Assembly (NCBI RefSeq): GCF_021735925.1
Contig: NZ_WMEA01000006.1
Coordinates: 1 to 64,000 of the forward strand
Length of the DNA stretch: 64,000 nt
DNA from: Loktanella sp. M215
GTDB taxonomy: Bacteria; Pseudomonadota; Alphaproteobacteria; Rhodobacterales; Rhodobacteraceae
Reading direction: 5' to 3'
The position numbers were made by a program, and so were the translations under genes. Below are positions 44,596 to 54,573 of the stretch, one piece after another. Positions within the stretch are counted from its first letter, which is position 1; every line of letters begins with the position of its first letter. A model generated the notes under the pieces. The model had not been told where the DNA came from. It was given only the letters and a program-made list of their open reading frames with translations, and did no database searches.

Positions 44596-47500
44596 ATGTA
44601 GTCGATCTGCGCGGCGAGCGCGGTCCAGTCGGTGATATGGTCCAGCGTCAGGCGGTTGCCCCCGCCGAAGTCCAGCACCGTGTCGCCGCCGACCACGGTC
44701 GCATACAGGAACAGCACGTCGGCAGGAATCAGGTTGCCGTCCCAGAGATCGGATTCCAGCGACAGACGATCCAGTCCGGTGTCGAAATCGGTGATCCGGT
44801 CCGCACCGGTCGCAAAGACGAAGGTGTCGGCCCCGGTCCCGCCAGTCATGACGTCGTCGCCTTGGCCACCGTCGAGGGTGTCGCTGCCCGCCCCGCCGTC
44901 CAGCCGGTCGCCGTCCGCGTTGCCCAGCAGGGTGTCGCTGCCAGCGTCCCCAAGCAGCACGTCGAAGCCTGCGCCGCCCGTCAGCAGGTCGTCGCCCTCG
45001 CTGCCGTCGATCCGGTCGTTGCCTGCGCCACCATCGAGCTGATCGTTGCCGGTGCCGCCGTAAAGCGTATCATGGCCCGCAGCACCGGTCAGCGTATCGT
45101 GATCGGCGTCGCCCAGCAGGGTGTCGTTGCCGTCGCCGCCCGTCAGCAGGTCGTCGCTGGTGCCGCCCAGCAGGGTGTCGTGACCGGTACCGCCGTCCAG
45201 CAGGTCGTTGTCCGCATCGCCCGAAAGGATGTCGTTGTCCGCGCCGCCCGACAGACGGTCGCGGCCGTTGCCGCCCGACAGCCGGTCCACCCCGGCCCCG
45301 CCAATCAGGCTGTCGTCGCCGTCGCCCCCCAGCAGCACGTCGTGGCCGGTGCCGCCGTCCAGCAGATCACGCCCGGCCTGGCCCAGCAGCACGTCGTTGC
45401 CATCGCTGCCATAAAGCCGGTCGTTGCCGTCGCCGCCGTCCAGACGGTCGTTACCGCCGCCGCCATCCAGCAGGTCATCGTCGATACCGCCGTAGAGCAG
45501 GTCGCCCCGCCCGCCGCCGGCCAGCAGATCCCGGCCGCCCTGTCCGAAAAGCTGGTTGCTGCCGCTGCCACCATAAAGCCGGTCGTTGCCGCCCTGTCCC
45601 TGCAGGATGTCCCGCCCGGCACCGCCCTTCAGCAGATCGTCGCCCCCGCCGCCTTTCAGCCGGTCGGGTCCCGCCCGGCCGATCAGCACGTCCTGGCCCG
45701 GTCCGCCCTTCAGGAGATCCTTGCCGCTACCGCCGTTCAGCCGGTCATCACCCACCCGCCCGATCAGCGTGTCGCGGCCCCGGTCGCCGAAGAGCCGGTC
45801 GCTTCCGCCGCGGCCGTCGATCCGGTCGTGGCCGTCGCCGCCGCGGATTTTGTCGCCGCGTCCGGTGCCCCGAAGCGACTCGTCCGCCGTGGTACCACGA
45901 AGCCTTGTCCCCTTCACCGCCGAGATCTGCGGCGCGAGAAAGCCGATGCCGGCGATCTGCAGGGTGGTTGCGAGGGTTGGGGCCGCGTTGCCGCCGGACC
46001 CGGCGGCGGGCAGTTTGCCGGTGCCGCCGCCACCGGTGCCGCCAACGTCCGCCGCCGTCCCGGTGTTTGAACGCTGGGGCAGGTCGGGGGCGGGCATGAC
46101 TGGGCCGGGATAGCCGGGGCGGATCACCAGCGGGATGCGCGCGCCGCCCATCAGCTCGGCGTCGGAGAGCACGCGGTGGTCGATGGGTTTGCCGTCGGCG
46201 GCGTTCACCACCAGCACCTCGTCGCCGTAGGTGATGGTGAAGCCGGTGGCGGTGATGGCAAAGGTCAGCTGCGCGCGCGCGCTCAGGAAGTCCCAGCCCG
46301 AGAGGTCGAGGCGGTCCACGCCGACCTCGAAATTCTGAATCGTGTCGCGGGCGCCGTCGCGCGCGAGGACAAAGATGTCGGCGCCGGATCCGCCGAAGAG
46401 CGTGTCGGACCTGGCCCCGTCGCGCAGGATATCCTCGCCCGCGCCGCCGTGCAGCACATCGTTGCCCGCCAGCCCTGTCAGCAGGTCGGCGCCCGCCCCG
46501 CCCGTCAGCGTGGTGTTGGCAGTGGTCGCGGTCAGGGTCTGTCCCGCGGGTCCGATGTCGTAGCGCAGGCGGGTGATCCCGTCCTCTGACGCGGAGGTCA
46601 CGAAGATGTCGAGGCCGTCGCCGGACCCGGTGGCCGCAATGGCCGAGACGTTGGCCAGCGTCATGGCGGTCGTGTCGGCGATCGTGGCGCGTGTCACCAT
46701 CTGCCCGTCGGGCAGCAGTTGCAGCACGGTGATCCCGTCGTCGGCCCCGCCCGCGATGACGAAGACATCGCCGCGGTAACTTACCACCTCGAGTGCTGCG
46801 ACATCGCCGAAGCGGGTGTCGCGGGTGTCGAGCAGGTGGTCGGTGACGGTCAGCGAGCCGTCGGCTTCCGTCCGCAGGACGGTGAGGCTGTCGGTGCCGG
46901 CGGCGGCCACGACCAGAAAGGTGCGCCCGCCCGTGGTGACGCTGGCGAGTGCGGTCGGGGTCGCGATCCAGAGGCCGTCGGCGTTGCCGGTGGTCGCCAC
47001 GGGGGTGAGCGTGCCGTTTGCGGCGACGGCGAGGGTGCTGATGCCGTTTTCCGTGGCCGAGGCGGCATAGAGGTAGGTGTGACCCGCCACAGTGGCGGTC
47101 GCGGTGCCGCTGACTTGCCCCAGATACGTGTCGGCCCGGTCGGTCAGGGTCTGGCTGGTGAGGAGCGTGCCGTCGTCGCGAAAGAACAGTTGCCCCAGAC
47201 CGTCCCGACCGGCCAGTCCGCCGTAGACGACGTGGTTGCCGTTCGAAAGGTCGATGCTGGTGGTGTGCTGGAGCGTGCCCCATGTCCCGGTGGTGCCCGC
47301 CAGCGTGGTCCCCGCGGACAGGGTGCCGCCCGCACCGGGCGTGCGCAGCACCAGCGCGCCCGCGGCCCCGCCCCCCGTCAGCAGGGCGGGGCTGGCCCCC
47401 AAGTTCACGGTGCTGATCCAGCCCAGATCACCTGGGGTCAGGGTGCCGCGGTGCGCCTCGCTGTCGCGCAAGGTCAGGCCCGCGCCGGTGATCGTCCAGC

Positions 47501-47627
47501 TGTCGAGCCGTCCGTCGTGGCGGGTGGTGGCGTAAAGCTGGCCGTTCAGGACCGCGAGGTCCGTGACATGCGACATATCGGCGGCGCCGGCGCGCAGGAC
47601 CGTCGTGATCCGTGTCAGCTCTCCCAT
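44592..47627 (-). CDS. Large RTX calcium-binding protein with beta-propeller-like N-terminus
   Basis: A 1011-residue extracellular protein. Residues 1-360 are repeated blades such as [36 protein letters not shown], suggesting a beta-propeller. A short RTX block lies at about 365-430, then a Pro/Gly linker. A long RTX array at about 582-936 has roughly thirty GGxGxDxLxG nonapeptides. The C-terminus ([18 protein letters not shown], then [13 protein letters not shown]) is the type I secretion-signal region. No signal peptide. It converges on the sugar transferase gene with overlapping stops. It may act as an adhesin or matrix protein; not proven by the sequence. Confidence 0.87.
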   Translation of the reverse strand: MGELTRITTVLRAGAADMSHVTDLAVLNGQLYATTRHDGRLDSWTITGAGLTLRDSEAHRGTLTPGDLGWISTVNLGASPALLTGGGAAGALVLRTPGAGGTLSAGTTLAGTTGTWGTLQHTTSIDLSNGNHVVYGGLAGRDGLGQLFFRDDGTLLTSQTLTDRADTYLGQVSGTATATVAGHTYLYAASATENGISTLAVAANGTLTPVATTGNADGLWIATPTALASVTTGGRTFLVVAAAGTDSLTVLRTEADGSLTVTDHLLDTRDTRFGDVAALEVVSYRGDVFVIAGGADDGITVLQLLPDGQMVTRATIADTTAMTLANVSAIAATGSGDGLDIFVTSASEDGITRLRYDIGPAGQTLTATTANTTLTGGAGADLLTGLAGNDVLHGGAGEDILRDGARSDTLFGGSGADIFVLARDGARDTIQNFEVGVDRLDLSGWDFLSARAQLTFAITATGFTITYGDEVLVVNAADGKPIDHRVLSDAELMGGARIPLVIRPGYPGPVMPAPDLPQRSNTGTAADVGGTGGGGTGKLPAAGSGGNAAPTLATTLQIAGIGFLAPQISAVKGTRLRGTTADESLRGTGRGDKIRGGDGHDRIDGRGGSDRLFGDRGRDTLIGRVGDDRLNGGSGKDLLKGGPGQDVLIGRAGPDRLKGGGGDDLLKGGAGRDILQGQGGNDRLYGGSGSNQLFGQGGRDLLAGGGRGDLLYGGIDDDLLDGGGGNDRLDGGDGNDRLYGSDGNDVLLGQAGRDLLDGGTGHDVLLGGDGDDSLIGGAGVDRLSGGNGRDRLSGGADNDILSGDADNDLLDGGTGHDTLLGGTSDDLLTGGDGNDTLLGDADHDTLTGAAGHDTLYGGTGNDQLDGGAGNDRIDGSEGDDLLTGGAGFDVLLGDAGSDTLLGNADGDRLDGGAGSDTLDGGQGDDVMTGGTGADTFVFATGADRITDFDTGLDRLSLESDLWDGNLIPADVLFLYATVVGGDTVLDFGGGNRLTLDHITDWTALAAQIDYI

Positions 47628-47887
47628 TGTTGCGCACCCAAGCTCTTGCCCCGTAGGCCTTCGTGTTGCGGGGCGGGCGGGCGCGGGACGGGCGCAAATG
47701 GGTCGCAGCGGTGTCTCTTGCCGCAGCTTTAAAGGGTTTTTGCATCAAGTTGCGCGTAGTCTGCGCGCATGCACCCGGTGCGCCGGGGACGCGGCGTTTC
47801 GCCAAAAATGACGTATGCACCGGCGGATGCTTGAAAAATGCGGTCCAGACGCCCAGAAGAGCGGGACAGCAGGGATGACGGGAAGCG

Positions 47888-49783
47888 ATGATATACAGAT
47901 GGATCAGCGCCATGTCGCGCCGCGCCAAGCGGGCACTGCTGCTGAGCGTGGATGTCGCGTTGATCCCCGTGGCGCTGCTGGCGGCGGCGGCCCTGCAGGG
48001 GACGCCCGGCCTTGACGGCGCGGCACCGGGCGGCGGCATCGTCGCGCACTGGCTGGCGCTGCCCCTGCTGATGGCGGTCGGGGGGCTTCTGTCATCCGTG
48101 CTGGGCCTGCCGCTGATCCAGCTGAAATCCTACGAAAGCCACGCCATCGGCCTGACGGCGGTGCATGCGGTGCTGCTGGGCTTGGCGGCTGCGATGATGG
48201 ACGACATGGCGGGCTTTGCCACGCCGCTGGCGAATTTCATCAATTTCGCGCTGGTCTATTTCCTGCTGGCGGTCAGCGCGCGCATGGGGATGCTGCAGCT
48301 GTTGCTGGTGATCTACCGCCGCGGGCAGGACCAGTCCCGCGTGCTGATCTACGGCGCCGGTGCCACCGGGCGGCAACTGGCCGCGGCGCTGCGCACGGAC
48401 GAGACGATCTTTCCCATCGCCTTCGTCGACGACAGCGTCAACGTGCAAGGCACGATCATTCAGGGGCTGACCGTCTATGGGCCGATGGCGATCCCCGCGC
48501 TGATCGCGGCCCACCAGATCGACCGGGTGCTGCTGGCGATGCCCTCGGCCCCGCGGCCGCGGCAGGCGCAGCTGTCGCGCAGGCTGGAGGATATGGGGGT
48601 CGAGGTGCAGGCGGTGCCGTCCTTTGCCCAGCTGACCGGACGGATGCCGCTGGTGGACCAGTTGCAGCCCGTGGTGCCGGGGCAGTTTCTGGGGCGCGCG
48701 GCGCTGGACGCGGCGCTGCCCGACGGCGGGGCCACCTATGCGGGCCGCGTGATCCTGATCACCGGCGCCGGCGGGTCGATCGGATCGGAGCTCTGCCGTC
48801 AGCTGCTGGCGCGCGCCCCCGCCAAGGTGGTGCTCTGCGAGATCAGCGAACTCGCCCTTTATACCATCGACATGGAACTGCGCGCCCTGCTGCGCCGCCA
48901 GAAGACCGAGATCGTGCCCGTGCTGGGGTCGATCACCGACGCGGACCTGATGGCCCGCGTGATGGCCACGCACCGGGTGCAGGTCGTGCTGCACGCCGCC
49001 GCCTACAAGCACGTGCCGCTGGTGGAAAAGAACCCGGTGGTGGGGATGTCCAACAACGTGCTGGGCACGCAGGTGCTTGCGCAGGCCGCGGCGAACGCGG
49101 GGGTCGAACGGTTCATCCTGATCTCGAGCGACAAGGCGGTGCGGCCGCAGAACATGATGGGCGCCTCCAAGCGGATGGCGGAGCTTGTGGTGCAGGATCT
49201 GGCCAGCCGCAGCAAGGGGCGCACGGTCTTTACCATGGTGCGCTTCGGCAATGTCATGGGGTCGTCGGGGTCGGTCATCCCGCTGTTTCAGGACCAGATC
49301 CAGAAAGGCGGCCCGGTCACGCTGACCCACCGTGAGGTCACGCGCTTTTTTATGACGATCCCCGAGGCCGCCAAGCTGGTGCTGGTGGCGGGATCGTTTG
49401 CGTCAGGCGGCGATGTCTTCGTGCTGGACATGGGGGATCCGATCTCGATCTACGACCTTGCGCGCCAGATGATAGGGGCGGCGGGTTACGCGGTGCGCGA
49501 CGCGGCCAACCCCGACGGCGATATCGAAATCCAGATCACCGGGTTGCGCCCCGGCGAGAAGATCCACGAGGAGCTGCTGATCGGCGAAGGCCAGTTGACC
49601 ACGCCGCACCCCAAGATCCTGCAGGCCAACGAGGCGGCCCTGTCGGAGATCGAGGTCGCCTCTGCCCTGAAGGCCCTGCGCCGCGCGATCGAGGCCGCCG
49701 ACGAGGTGGCCCTGCGCGCGGTCGTCGCCCGCTGGGTCGAAGGCGGCGCGCATTTCGCGGGCGGGGCCGAGGGCCAGATCTGA
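47888..49783 (+). CDS. CapD/WbpM-family UDP-sugar 4,6-dehydratase (membrane)
   Basis: A 631-residue protein. N-terminal membrane helices (to about 140) lead into a first Rossmann-like domain (RVLIYGAGATGRQLAAAL). The catalytic domain follows: VILITGAGGSIGSELCRQLL near 288-307, LHAAAYKHVPLVEKNP, then SSDKAVRPQNMMGASKRMAE, where the usual Tyr of YxxxK is Met, as in WbpM/FlaA1 enzymes, and VRFGNVMGSSGSVIPLF. It probably makes a 4-keto-6-deoxy UDP-HexNAc precursor for the priming transferase at 43981. ATG 47888 with GGGAAG. Divergent from the RTX gene; 260 bases hold both promoters. Confidence 0.9.
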   Translation: MIYRWISAMSRRAKRALLLSVDVALIPVALLAAAALQGTPGLDGAAPGGGIVAHWLALPLLMAVGGLLSSVLGLPLIQLKSYESHAIGLTAVHAVLLGLAAAMMDDMAGFATPLANFINFALVYFLLAVSARMGMLQLLLVIYRRGQDQSRVLIYGAGATGRQLAAALRTDETIFPIAFVDDSVNVQGTIIQGLTVYGPMAIPALIAAHQIDRVLLAMPSAPRPRQAQLSRRLEDMGVEVQAVPSFAQLTGRMPLVDQLQPVVPGQFLGRAALDAALPDGGATYAGRVILITGAGGSIGSELCRQLLARAPAKVVLCEISELALYTIDMELRALLRRQKTEIVPVLGSITDADLMARVMATHRVQVVLHAAAYKHVPLVEKNPVVGMSNNVLGTQVLAQAAANAGVERFILISSDKAVRPQNMMGASKRMAELVVQDLASRSKGRTVFTMVRFGNVMGSSGSVIPLFQDQIQKGGPVTLTHREVTRFFMTIPEAAKLVLVAGSFASGGDVFVLDMGDPISIYDLARQMIGAAGYAVRDAANPDGDIEIQITGLRPGEKIHEELLIGEGQLTTPHPKILQANEAALSEIEVASALKALRRAIEAADEVALRAVVARWVEGGAHFAGGAEGQI

Positions 49784-49843
49784 GGAGCCTGCCGCGACTG
49801 ACATCGCGTTTCAGGTCGATCGTGATGATCCGCCAAGGCAGAC

Positions 49844-51064
49844 TCAGGCCGGGTTGAACCCTGCTTTCGCTGTGGAGGGGTGCGCATGTGCCGCATTCCT
49901 GCTGCGCCAGACCACCCGGAACAGGACGATTCCACCAGCAAACAGCACGGGGCCTAAAACGGAAACCGGTCGAGCGAACTCATCGTTCATGATAAGGTCG
50001 ATGATAGCCGTGAGCGAAATCCCGTAGGTGCCGACGATTAGGATTGCAGCGGCAATCGTGTATCGTTCTGCCTTGCTGGCATGATGCATCACCGTGTCGA
50101 TCAGCAGACAGGCGGCGGCGGCCAGCATGGCGAGATCGTAGTCGTAATTATAGGGACTGATCAGCGCCGACACGAAAACTCCGGCTCCCATCAAGACACG
50201 CGGCGGCAGCTTGGCGCGGCTGAGCAGGACCAGCGCCCCGAGGGCCGTGGCGACCCCCGTCATGTGCAGGGACAGCGCCACCGCGTGTCCGAATCCGAAG
50301 GACAGACCGAAGGCATAGAGCGAGGTCATGCGATACATCGCGAACCGTCCCTCCCGCAGAACCTCTGCGGTTTCAGAGATCCCCCCCAAGGCCGCGGCCC
50401 AGACACCGGTGCCGAACACCAGCGTCGTCAGTGCCGCAAAGAGGCCGATCACCGCAAAGGACTGGACGGCCATGCCCCAGCGGCGATCCAGCAGCGACCA
50501 GATGCCGACGCCCAGGGCCAGATGCGGTTTGATTGCCATCAGACCCAGCGGCACGCCGGACCAGCGCGACTGGCGCAGCGCCAGTACGCAGGTCAGCCCG
50601 ATCAGGCCGCCGGTCAGGAAACCGTTCTGGCCCGTCCGGATGATCAGCAGCGTCAGGGGCAGGAAGAGGACGAGGATCGTGTGGAACGCGGGGCCGGCCA
50701 GCGTCCGGACGACCCGGACGTAGAAGGCCAGCGTCACCACCATGAACAGGATATAGGACGGTGCGGCGGGCAGCAGCGACAGCGGGGCGACCACCAGATC
50801 GAAGAAGGGCGGATAGCTCCAGAACATATCGAAGCCGGTGAAGCCGGGCAGTTCGGCCTGTCGCAGCATGAAGGTCTCTACCGCATAGGCCGCAGGCAGG
50901 TTGCCTTCCGCGATCATGATGCTGACCAGATGGAAGATGTCGAAATCCACCAGGTTCTCTTTCCCGAGCAGGACCGGGAGTGCGAATTCGAGTGCCACAT
51001 ATCCGATCAGGGCCGCGGTGACCGCAGCCACCACAGCCAGCGTCGCAGGTTTCAATTGTATCAT
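49844..51064 (-). CDS. GT87-type membrane glycosyltransferase
   Basis: A 406-residue polytopic membrane protein with about ten hydrophobic helices. Landmarks of GT87/DUF2029 (GT-C) enzymes: DFDIFHLVSIMIAEGNLPAAYAVETF, FDMFWSYPPFFDLVVAPLSLLPAAPSYILF, GQNGFLTGGLIGL, LMAIKPHLALGVGIWSLL and SPYNYDYDLAMLA. It uses a lipid-linked sugar on the periplasmic face. Its ATG overlaps the gtrA stop (ATGA). Together with GtrA and the GtrB-like enzyme upstream it forms a Gtr-type three-gene cassette. Confidence 0.85.
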   Translation of the reverse strand: MIQLKPATLAVVAAVTAALIGYVALEFALPVLLGKENLVDFDIFHLVSIMIAEGNLPAAYAVETFMLRQAELPGFTGFDMFWSYPPFFDLVVAPLSLLPAAPSYILFMVVTLAFYVRVVRTLAGPAFHTILVLFLPLTLLIIRTGQNGFLTGGLIGLTCVLALRQSRWSGVPLGLMAIKPHLALGVGIWSLLDRRWGMAVQSFAVIGLFAALTTLVFGTGVWAAALGGISETAEVLREGRFAMYRMTSLYAFGLSFGFGHAVALSLHMTGVATALGALVLLSRAKLPPRVLMGAGVFVSALISPYNYDYDLAMLAAAACLLIDTVMHHASKAERYTIAAAILIVGTYGISLTAIIDLIMNDEFARPVSVLGPVLFAGGIVLFRVVWRSRNAAHAHPSTAKAGFNPA

Positions 51065-51513
51065 GGGGATACTCCGTATCGCGACTCCGGTGGGGTGACC
51101 GCAAGTCCTGCAAAGACCCAGAGACGGGCCACGAGAAAGGATGACGCCGGCACGACCCCGGCGACCAGCGCCATCGCCAGCCTGATGTCGCCACCGCTGC
51201 GCGTGCAAAGGGCCGTGATCAGGCTGCTGACCGCCAGGGACGTCACCGACAGGACGATGAAGCGGCACAGATGCCGCCACTGCGGATCCTTCACCCGGAA
51301 CGTCACGCGCAGGTGGCCCTGGAACGACACGCCGACGGCAGCGGTGAATCCGGCCAGATTGGCCTGCAGGGGGGACAGGGCAAACATGTATGTGGTCAGC
51401 AGGGCGACCCCGACATGGGTCAGCGTCGCCGCCACGCCGACGACGGCGAAACGTCCCAACTGGCCCAGCCAGACCGGTCCGGGCCGGGGATCCCTGCGCA
51501 TGGACTGTCGCAC
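51061..51513 (-). CDS. gtrA: GtrA-family membrane protein
   Basis: A 150-residue four-helix protein: QLGRFAVVGVAATLTHVGVALLTTYMF, NLAGFTAAVGVSFQGHLRVTFR, FIVLSVTSLAVSSLITALC and VAGVVPASSFLVARLWVF. These fit GtrA (PF04138), thought to flip a lipid-linked sugar across the inner membrane. A GTG start at 51513 is chosen for a GAGG 8-9 bases upstream; ATG 51501 has no site. It sits between the GtrB-like and GT87 genes. Confidence 0.88.
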   Translation of the reverse strand: MRQSMRRDPRPGPVWLGQLGRFAVVGVAATLTHVGVALLTTYMFALSPLQANLAGFTAAVGVSFQGHLRVTFRVKDPQWRHLCRFIVLSVTSLAVSSLITALCTRSGGDIRLAMALVAGVVPASSFLVARLWVFAGLAVTPPESRYGVSP

Positions 51514-51514
51514 T

Positions 51515-52504
51515 CTAGTCCTCTGCGCCGTAGGTCGACCGGACCACGAACATCGGTCTTTCCCGAACTTCCGTCAGAATGCGGCCGATGTATTCCCCCA
51601 GGATCCCGATCGCGAACAGGTTCAGACCGCCGAAGGTCAGGATCAGCAGGACGAGGGAGGCATAGCCCGGCACATCGACACCGAACAAAAGGGTGCTGAC
51701 GAAGATGCAGGCCGCGTAGAGAAACGACAGCAGACCAAGCCCGGTGCCGAGATAGGTCCAGATCCGCAGCGGTTTGGTCGTCGATCCGATGATCCCGTCC
51801 AGCGCCATGCCCCACAGCCGCCAGTAGTTCATCGTGGTCTTGCCCCGGCTGCGGGCGTTGCGCGCAAAGGTCACCTCTTCGGTCTTGAACCCGACCCAGC
51901 TGAACAGCGCCTTGTTCAGGCGCACCCGCTCTCCCATCGAGCGCAGGACGTCGACGACCTGCCGGTCCAGCAGGCGGAAATCACCCACGTCGGACGGCAT
52001 CGGATAGTCCGACAGCGCGTTGAAGGCCCGGTAGAAGGCGCGCGCGGAGGTGCGTTTTGCCCAGCTGTCGCTTGTCCGGTCGCTGCGGCGTGCGTTGACG
52101 ATTCTGGCCCCCTGCCGCCATTTGTCGACCATGTCCGGTATGATGCTGACGTCGTCCTGCAGGTCGACGTCGACCGGAATGACGGCAGCGCCGCGCGCGT
52201 GTTCCAGCCCGGCGCAGAGTGCCGCCTCCTTGCCGAAATTGCGCGACAGGTTGACGAGGCGAATGGCGGGATTGTTGTGCATGAAGGACCGGATCGCGAA
52301 TTCCGTGCCATCGCGGCTGCCGTCATTGATGAACAGGATTTCGCACCGGAGCGAGGGCGCCAATTGTTCAAGGATCGTGGCCGTTGCATCCAGAAACGGC
52401 CCGATCGCGCTTTCCTCGTTATACACGGGGACGACCAGCGTCAGCAGGGTCTGCGTCTCGACGGGGGTGGCGTCGGTCGACAGGTTGAGTTTGACGATGC
52501 TCAT
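51515..52504 (-). CDS. GtrB/ArnC-type polyprenyl-phosphate glycosyltransferase
   Basis: A 329-residue GT2: LLTLVVPVYNEESAIGPFLDATATILEQL, EILFINDGSRDGTEFAIRSF, LSRNFGKEAALCAGLEHARGAAVIPVDVDLQDDVSIIPDMVDKW (DxD), DFRLLDRQVVDVLRSMGER, and RSRGKTTMNYWRLWGMALDGI, then two C-terminal helices and GEYIGRILTEVRERP. It is a GtrB/DPM1-like enzyme that loads a sugar onto undecaprenyl phosphate. ATG 52504. It heads the three-gene cassette 52504-49844. Confidence 0.9.
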   Translation of the reverse strand: MSIVKLNLSTDATPVETQTLLTLVVPVYNEESAIGPFLDATATILEQLAPSLRCEILFINDGSRDGTEFAIRSFMHNNPAIRLVNLSRNFGKEAALCAGLEHARGAAVIPVDVDLQDDVSIIPDMVDKWRQGARIVNARRSDRTSDSWAKRTSARAFYRAFNALSDYPMPSDVGDFRLLDRQVVDVLRSMGERVRLNKALFSWVGFKTEEVTFARNARSRGKTTMNYWRLWGMALDGIIGSTTKPLRIWTYLGTGLGLLSFLYAACIFVSTLLFGVDVPGYASLVLLILTFGGLNLFAIGILGEYIGRILTEVRERPMFVVRSTYGAED

Positions 52505-52737
52505 CGTGTCATCCCATGGCGATGTCCGTGCGTGACGATGTGTCTCGCGGTGCTCGGTCAGAGGCATGGGGGGCAACATTGTTCATAAAATGGCCACCTG
52601 TTGCCATATTCGTGAAAAATCCGACCGTGATGTGCCCTGGCCGGTCGGACAACCGGACGTCGGTGTCGTCAGAGCAAACGCGCGTGTCGTCCGGTCACCG
52701 GGCCGCGCGTCCGATCCGCTGGCGTATCATGTGCGGG

Positions 52738-53025
52738 TCATCCGAATAGGCTGACGTAGGCGAAGGAATAGATCGAGAAGGACCCGAAGACGAAGACGAG
52801 GATGACTTCCGTCACGGCGATGACGAAAAACAGAAGCGCATACCGGTCCCGTTGCGCCGGATAATCGTTCCAATAGAGCAGGGCGATCATCTTGAGGGCA
52901 AAGAGGATAGAGATGAAGCCCCCGCCGCGGATGTCGAAAGGGATCCCCAGCCTGATCAGGATCGTGACGCCCAGATTGACCATCTGGAAGGCGATCAGCT
53001 TGCGGGCCTGATACGATGTCATCAT
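52738..53025 (-). CDS. Small membrane protein, unknown
   Basis: A 95-residue protein with three hydrophobic segments (IAFQMVNLGVTILIRLGI, FISILFALKMIALLYW, YALLFFVIAVTEVILVFVFG). ATG 53025. It is 233 bases upstream of the GtrB-like gene on the same strand and could be its first cistron. No family recognised. It might be an accessory subunit of the membrane glycosylation cassette. Confidence 0.6.
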   Translation of the reverse strand: MMTSYQARKLIAFQMVNLGVTILIRLGIPFDIRGGGFISILFALKMIALLYWNDYPAQRDRYALLFFVIAVTEVILVFVFGSFSIYSFAYVSLFG

Positions 53026-53159
53026 GATATCAGTTCACCCGATCCGACCGCCCGGCACAAGTTGAATGACATCTGTGGCAGGCCGGTCGCCACCGGTGTT
53101 TGCCGGGGGCACGCGGGTCCGCTAAGACGGGCCGACACCTCCTTGAAAGGACCCATCCC

Positions 53160-54524
53160 ATGCCCCCCAAGTTCGGCACATCCGGCCTGCGCGGTCTTGT
53201 CACGGAACTAACCCCCGATCTGGTGGCGGACCATGTGCGCGCCTTCATCCATGCCTGTCCTGTGGGCACGGGCCTGTTCGTCGCGCGCGATCTGCGGCCG
53301 TCGTCGCCCGCCATCGCCGACATGGTGATCGCCGCGGCGCGGGGCGAGGGGGTGGACGTCACCGACTGCGGTGCGGTGCCGACGCCGGCGTTGGCGCTGG
53401 CGTCGATGGGGGCCGGGGCCGCGGCGGTGATGGTGACGGGCAGCCATATCCCCGCCGACCGCAACGGGCTGAAATTCTATGTCACCCACGGCGAGATCGG
53501 CAAGGCTGACGAGGCGGCGATCCTGGCGGGGCTGTGGCGGGATGCGGGCGGTCACGCCGGAACAGTGACTGAAAATACGCGCGCCGGGGCGGATTACGTG
53601 GCACGCAACGTGGGCGCCTATGGCCCCGCGCTGACGGGGCGGAGGATCGGCGTCTACAGTCACTCCGCCGTGGGCCGCGATCTGCTGCTGGAAATCGTCG
53701 CGGGGCTGGGGGCATCGGTCGTGGAACTGGGGCGGTCGGAGAGGTTCATTCCCGTCGATACGGAGGCTGTCGATCCCGCGATCCGCGCACAGCTGCGGGA
53801 CTGGGCGCAGGCGCATGGCCTTGATGCCATCGTCTCGACCGATGGCGACGGGGACCGACCGCTGCTGACGGACGAGACCGGAGAGGTCATCGTCGGCGAC
53901 ATCCTGGGGCAGATCACCGGGCAGAGCCTCGGAGCCGAGGTCGCCGTGACGCCGGTGTCGTCGAACACCGGAGCGGAACGCCTGTTCGGGCGCGTGGTCC
54001 GCACGAAGATCGGCTCGCCCTTCGTGATCGCCGGCATGGCAGAGGTCGGGGGGCGTGTCGTAGGCTACGAGGCGAATGGCGGCTTCCTGCTGGGCTTCGA
54101 TGCGGAAGGCCCCGCGGGGCCGCTGCCGGCACTGGCGACGCGGGACGCGGTGCTGCCCTTCGTGGCGCCGTTGGTCGCGGCGACGGAGGGGCTGGCGGCG
54201 CTGGTGGCGGCGCAGCCGGCGCGGTTCACCGCCGCGAACCGGCTGCAGGAGGTGCCGACGGAGAAATCGCTCGCGCTGGTGGCGTCGTTCGACAGCGATG
54301 CAGGTAAGCGCGCGGATTTCCTGTCGCTCTTCGATGGCCAAGAGGCCAGCGTCGACCGCACCGACGGGTTGCGCATGACCCTGACCGACGGCCGGATCGT
54401 GCACCTGCGCCCCTCGGGCAATGCGCCGGAACTGCGGTTCTATGCGGAAGCCGACACGGCGCAGGCGGCGCAGGAGATTCTGGCAACGGGGCTGAAGACC
54501 CTGTCACAGGCGCTGGCCGGTTGA
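53160..54524 (+). CDS. manB: Phosphomannomutase / phosphoglucomutase family
   Basis: A 454-residue alpha-D-phosphohexomutase. KFGTSGLRGLVTELTPD at the start, the active-site loop VMVTGSHIPADRNGLKFY (phosphoserine about 99), the metal loop STDGDGDRPLL, sugar-binding GYEANGGFLLG, and the phosphate-binding RPSGNAPELRFYAE. ATG 53160 has AAAGGA about 10 bases upstream. It would supply mannose-1-phosphate to ManC (28923); glucose specificity cannot be ruled out from the sequence. It stands alone, on the strand opposite to the Gtr cassette. Confidence 0.87.
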   Translation: MPPKFGTSGLRGLVTELTPDLVADHVRAFIHACPVGTGLFVARDLRPSSPAIADMVIAAARGEGVDVTDCGAVPTPALALASMGAGAAAVMVTGSHIPADRNGLKFYVTHGEIGKADEAAILAGLWRDAGGHAGTVTENTRAGADYVARNVGAYGPALTGRRIGVYSHSAVGRDLLLEIVAGLGASVVELGRSERFIPVDTEAVDPAIRAQLRDWAQAHGLDAIVSTDGDGDRPLLTDETGEVIVGDILGQITGQSLGAEVAVTPVSSNTGAERLFGRVVRTKIGSPFVIAGMAEVGGRVVGYEANGGFLLGFDAEGPAGPLPALATRDAVLPFVAPLVAATEGLAALVAAQPARFTAANRLQEVPTEKSLALVASFDSDAGKRADFLSLFDGQEASVDRTDGLRMTLTDGRIVHLRPSGNAPELRFYAEADTAQAAQEILATGLKTLSQALAG

Positions 54525-54573
54525 TCCGGACGGAGTGAGGGATGCTCATGCAGGACGCGGCGGACAGGATGCT

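Noticed and set aside
44820..46500. Dense short-period repeats that could suggest a CRISPR array or satellite
   Set aside because: The period follows 9-residue (27-base) RTX nonapeptides in frame with a long coding region, and the units vary in sequence. No spacers or cas genes.
50081..52588. An 835-codon plus-strand frame
   Set aside because: It lies antisense across the GT87, gtrA and GtrB-like genes, has low-complexity Gln/Arg/Asp-rich composition, and matches nothing recognisable.
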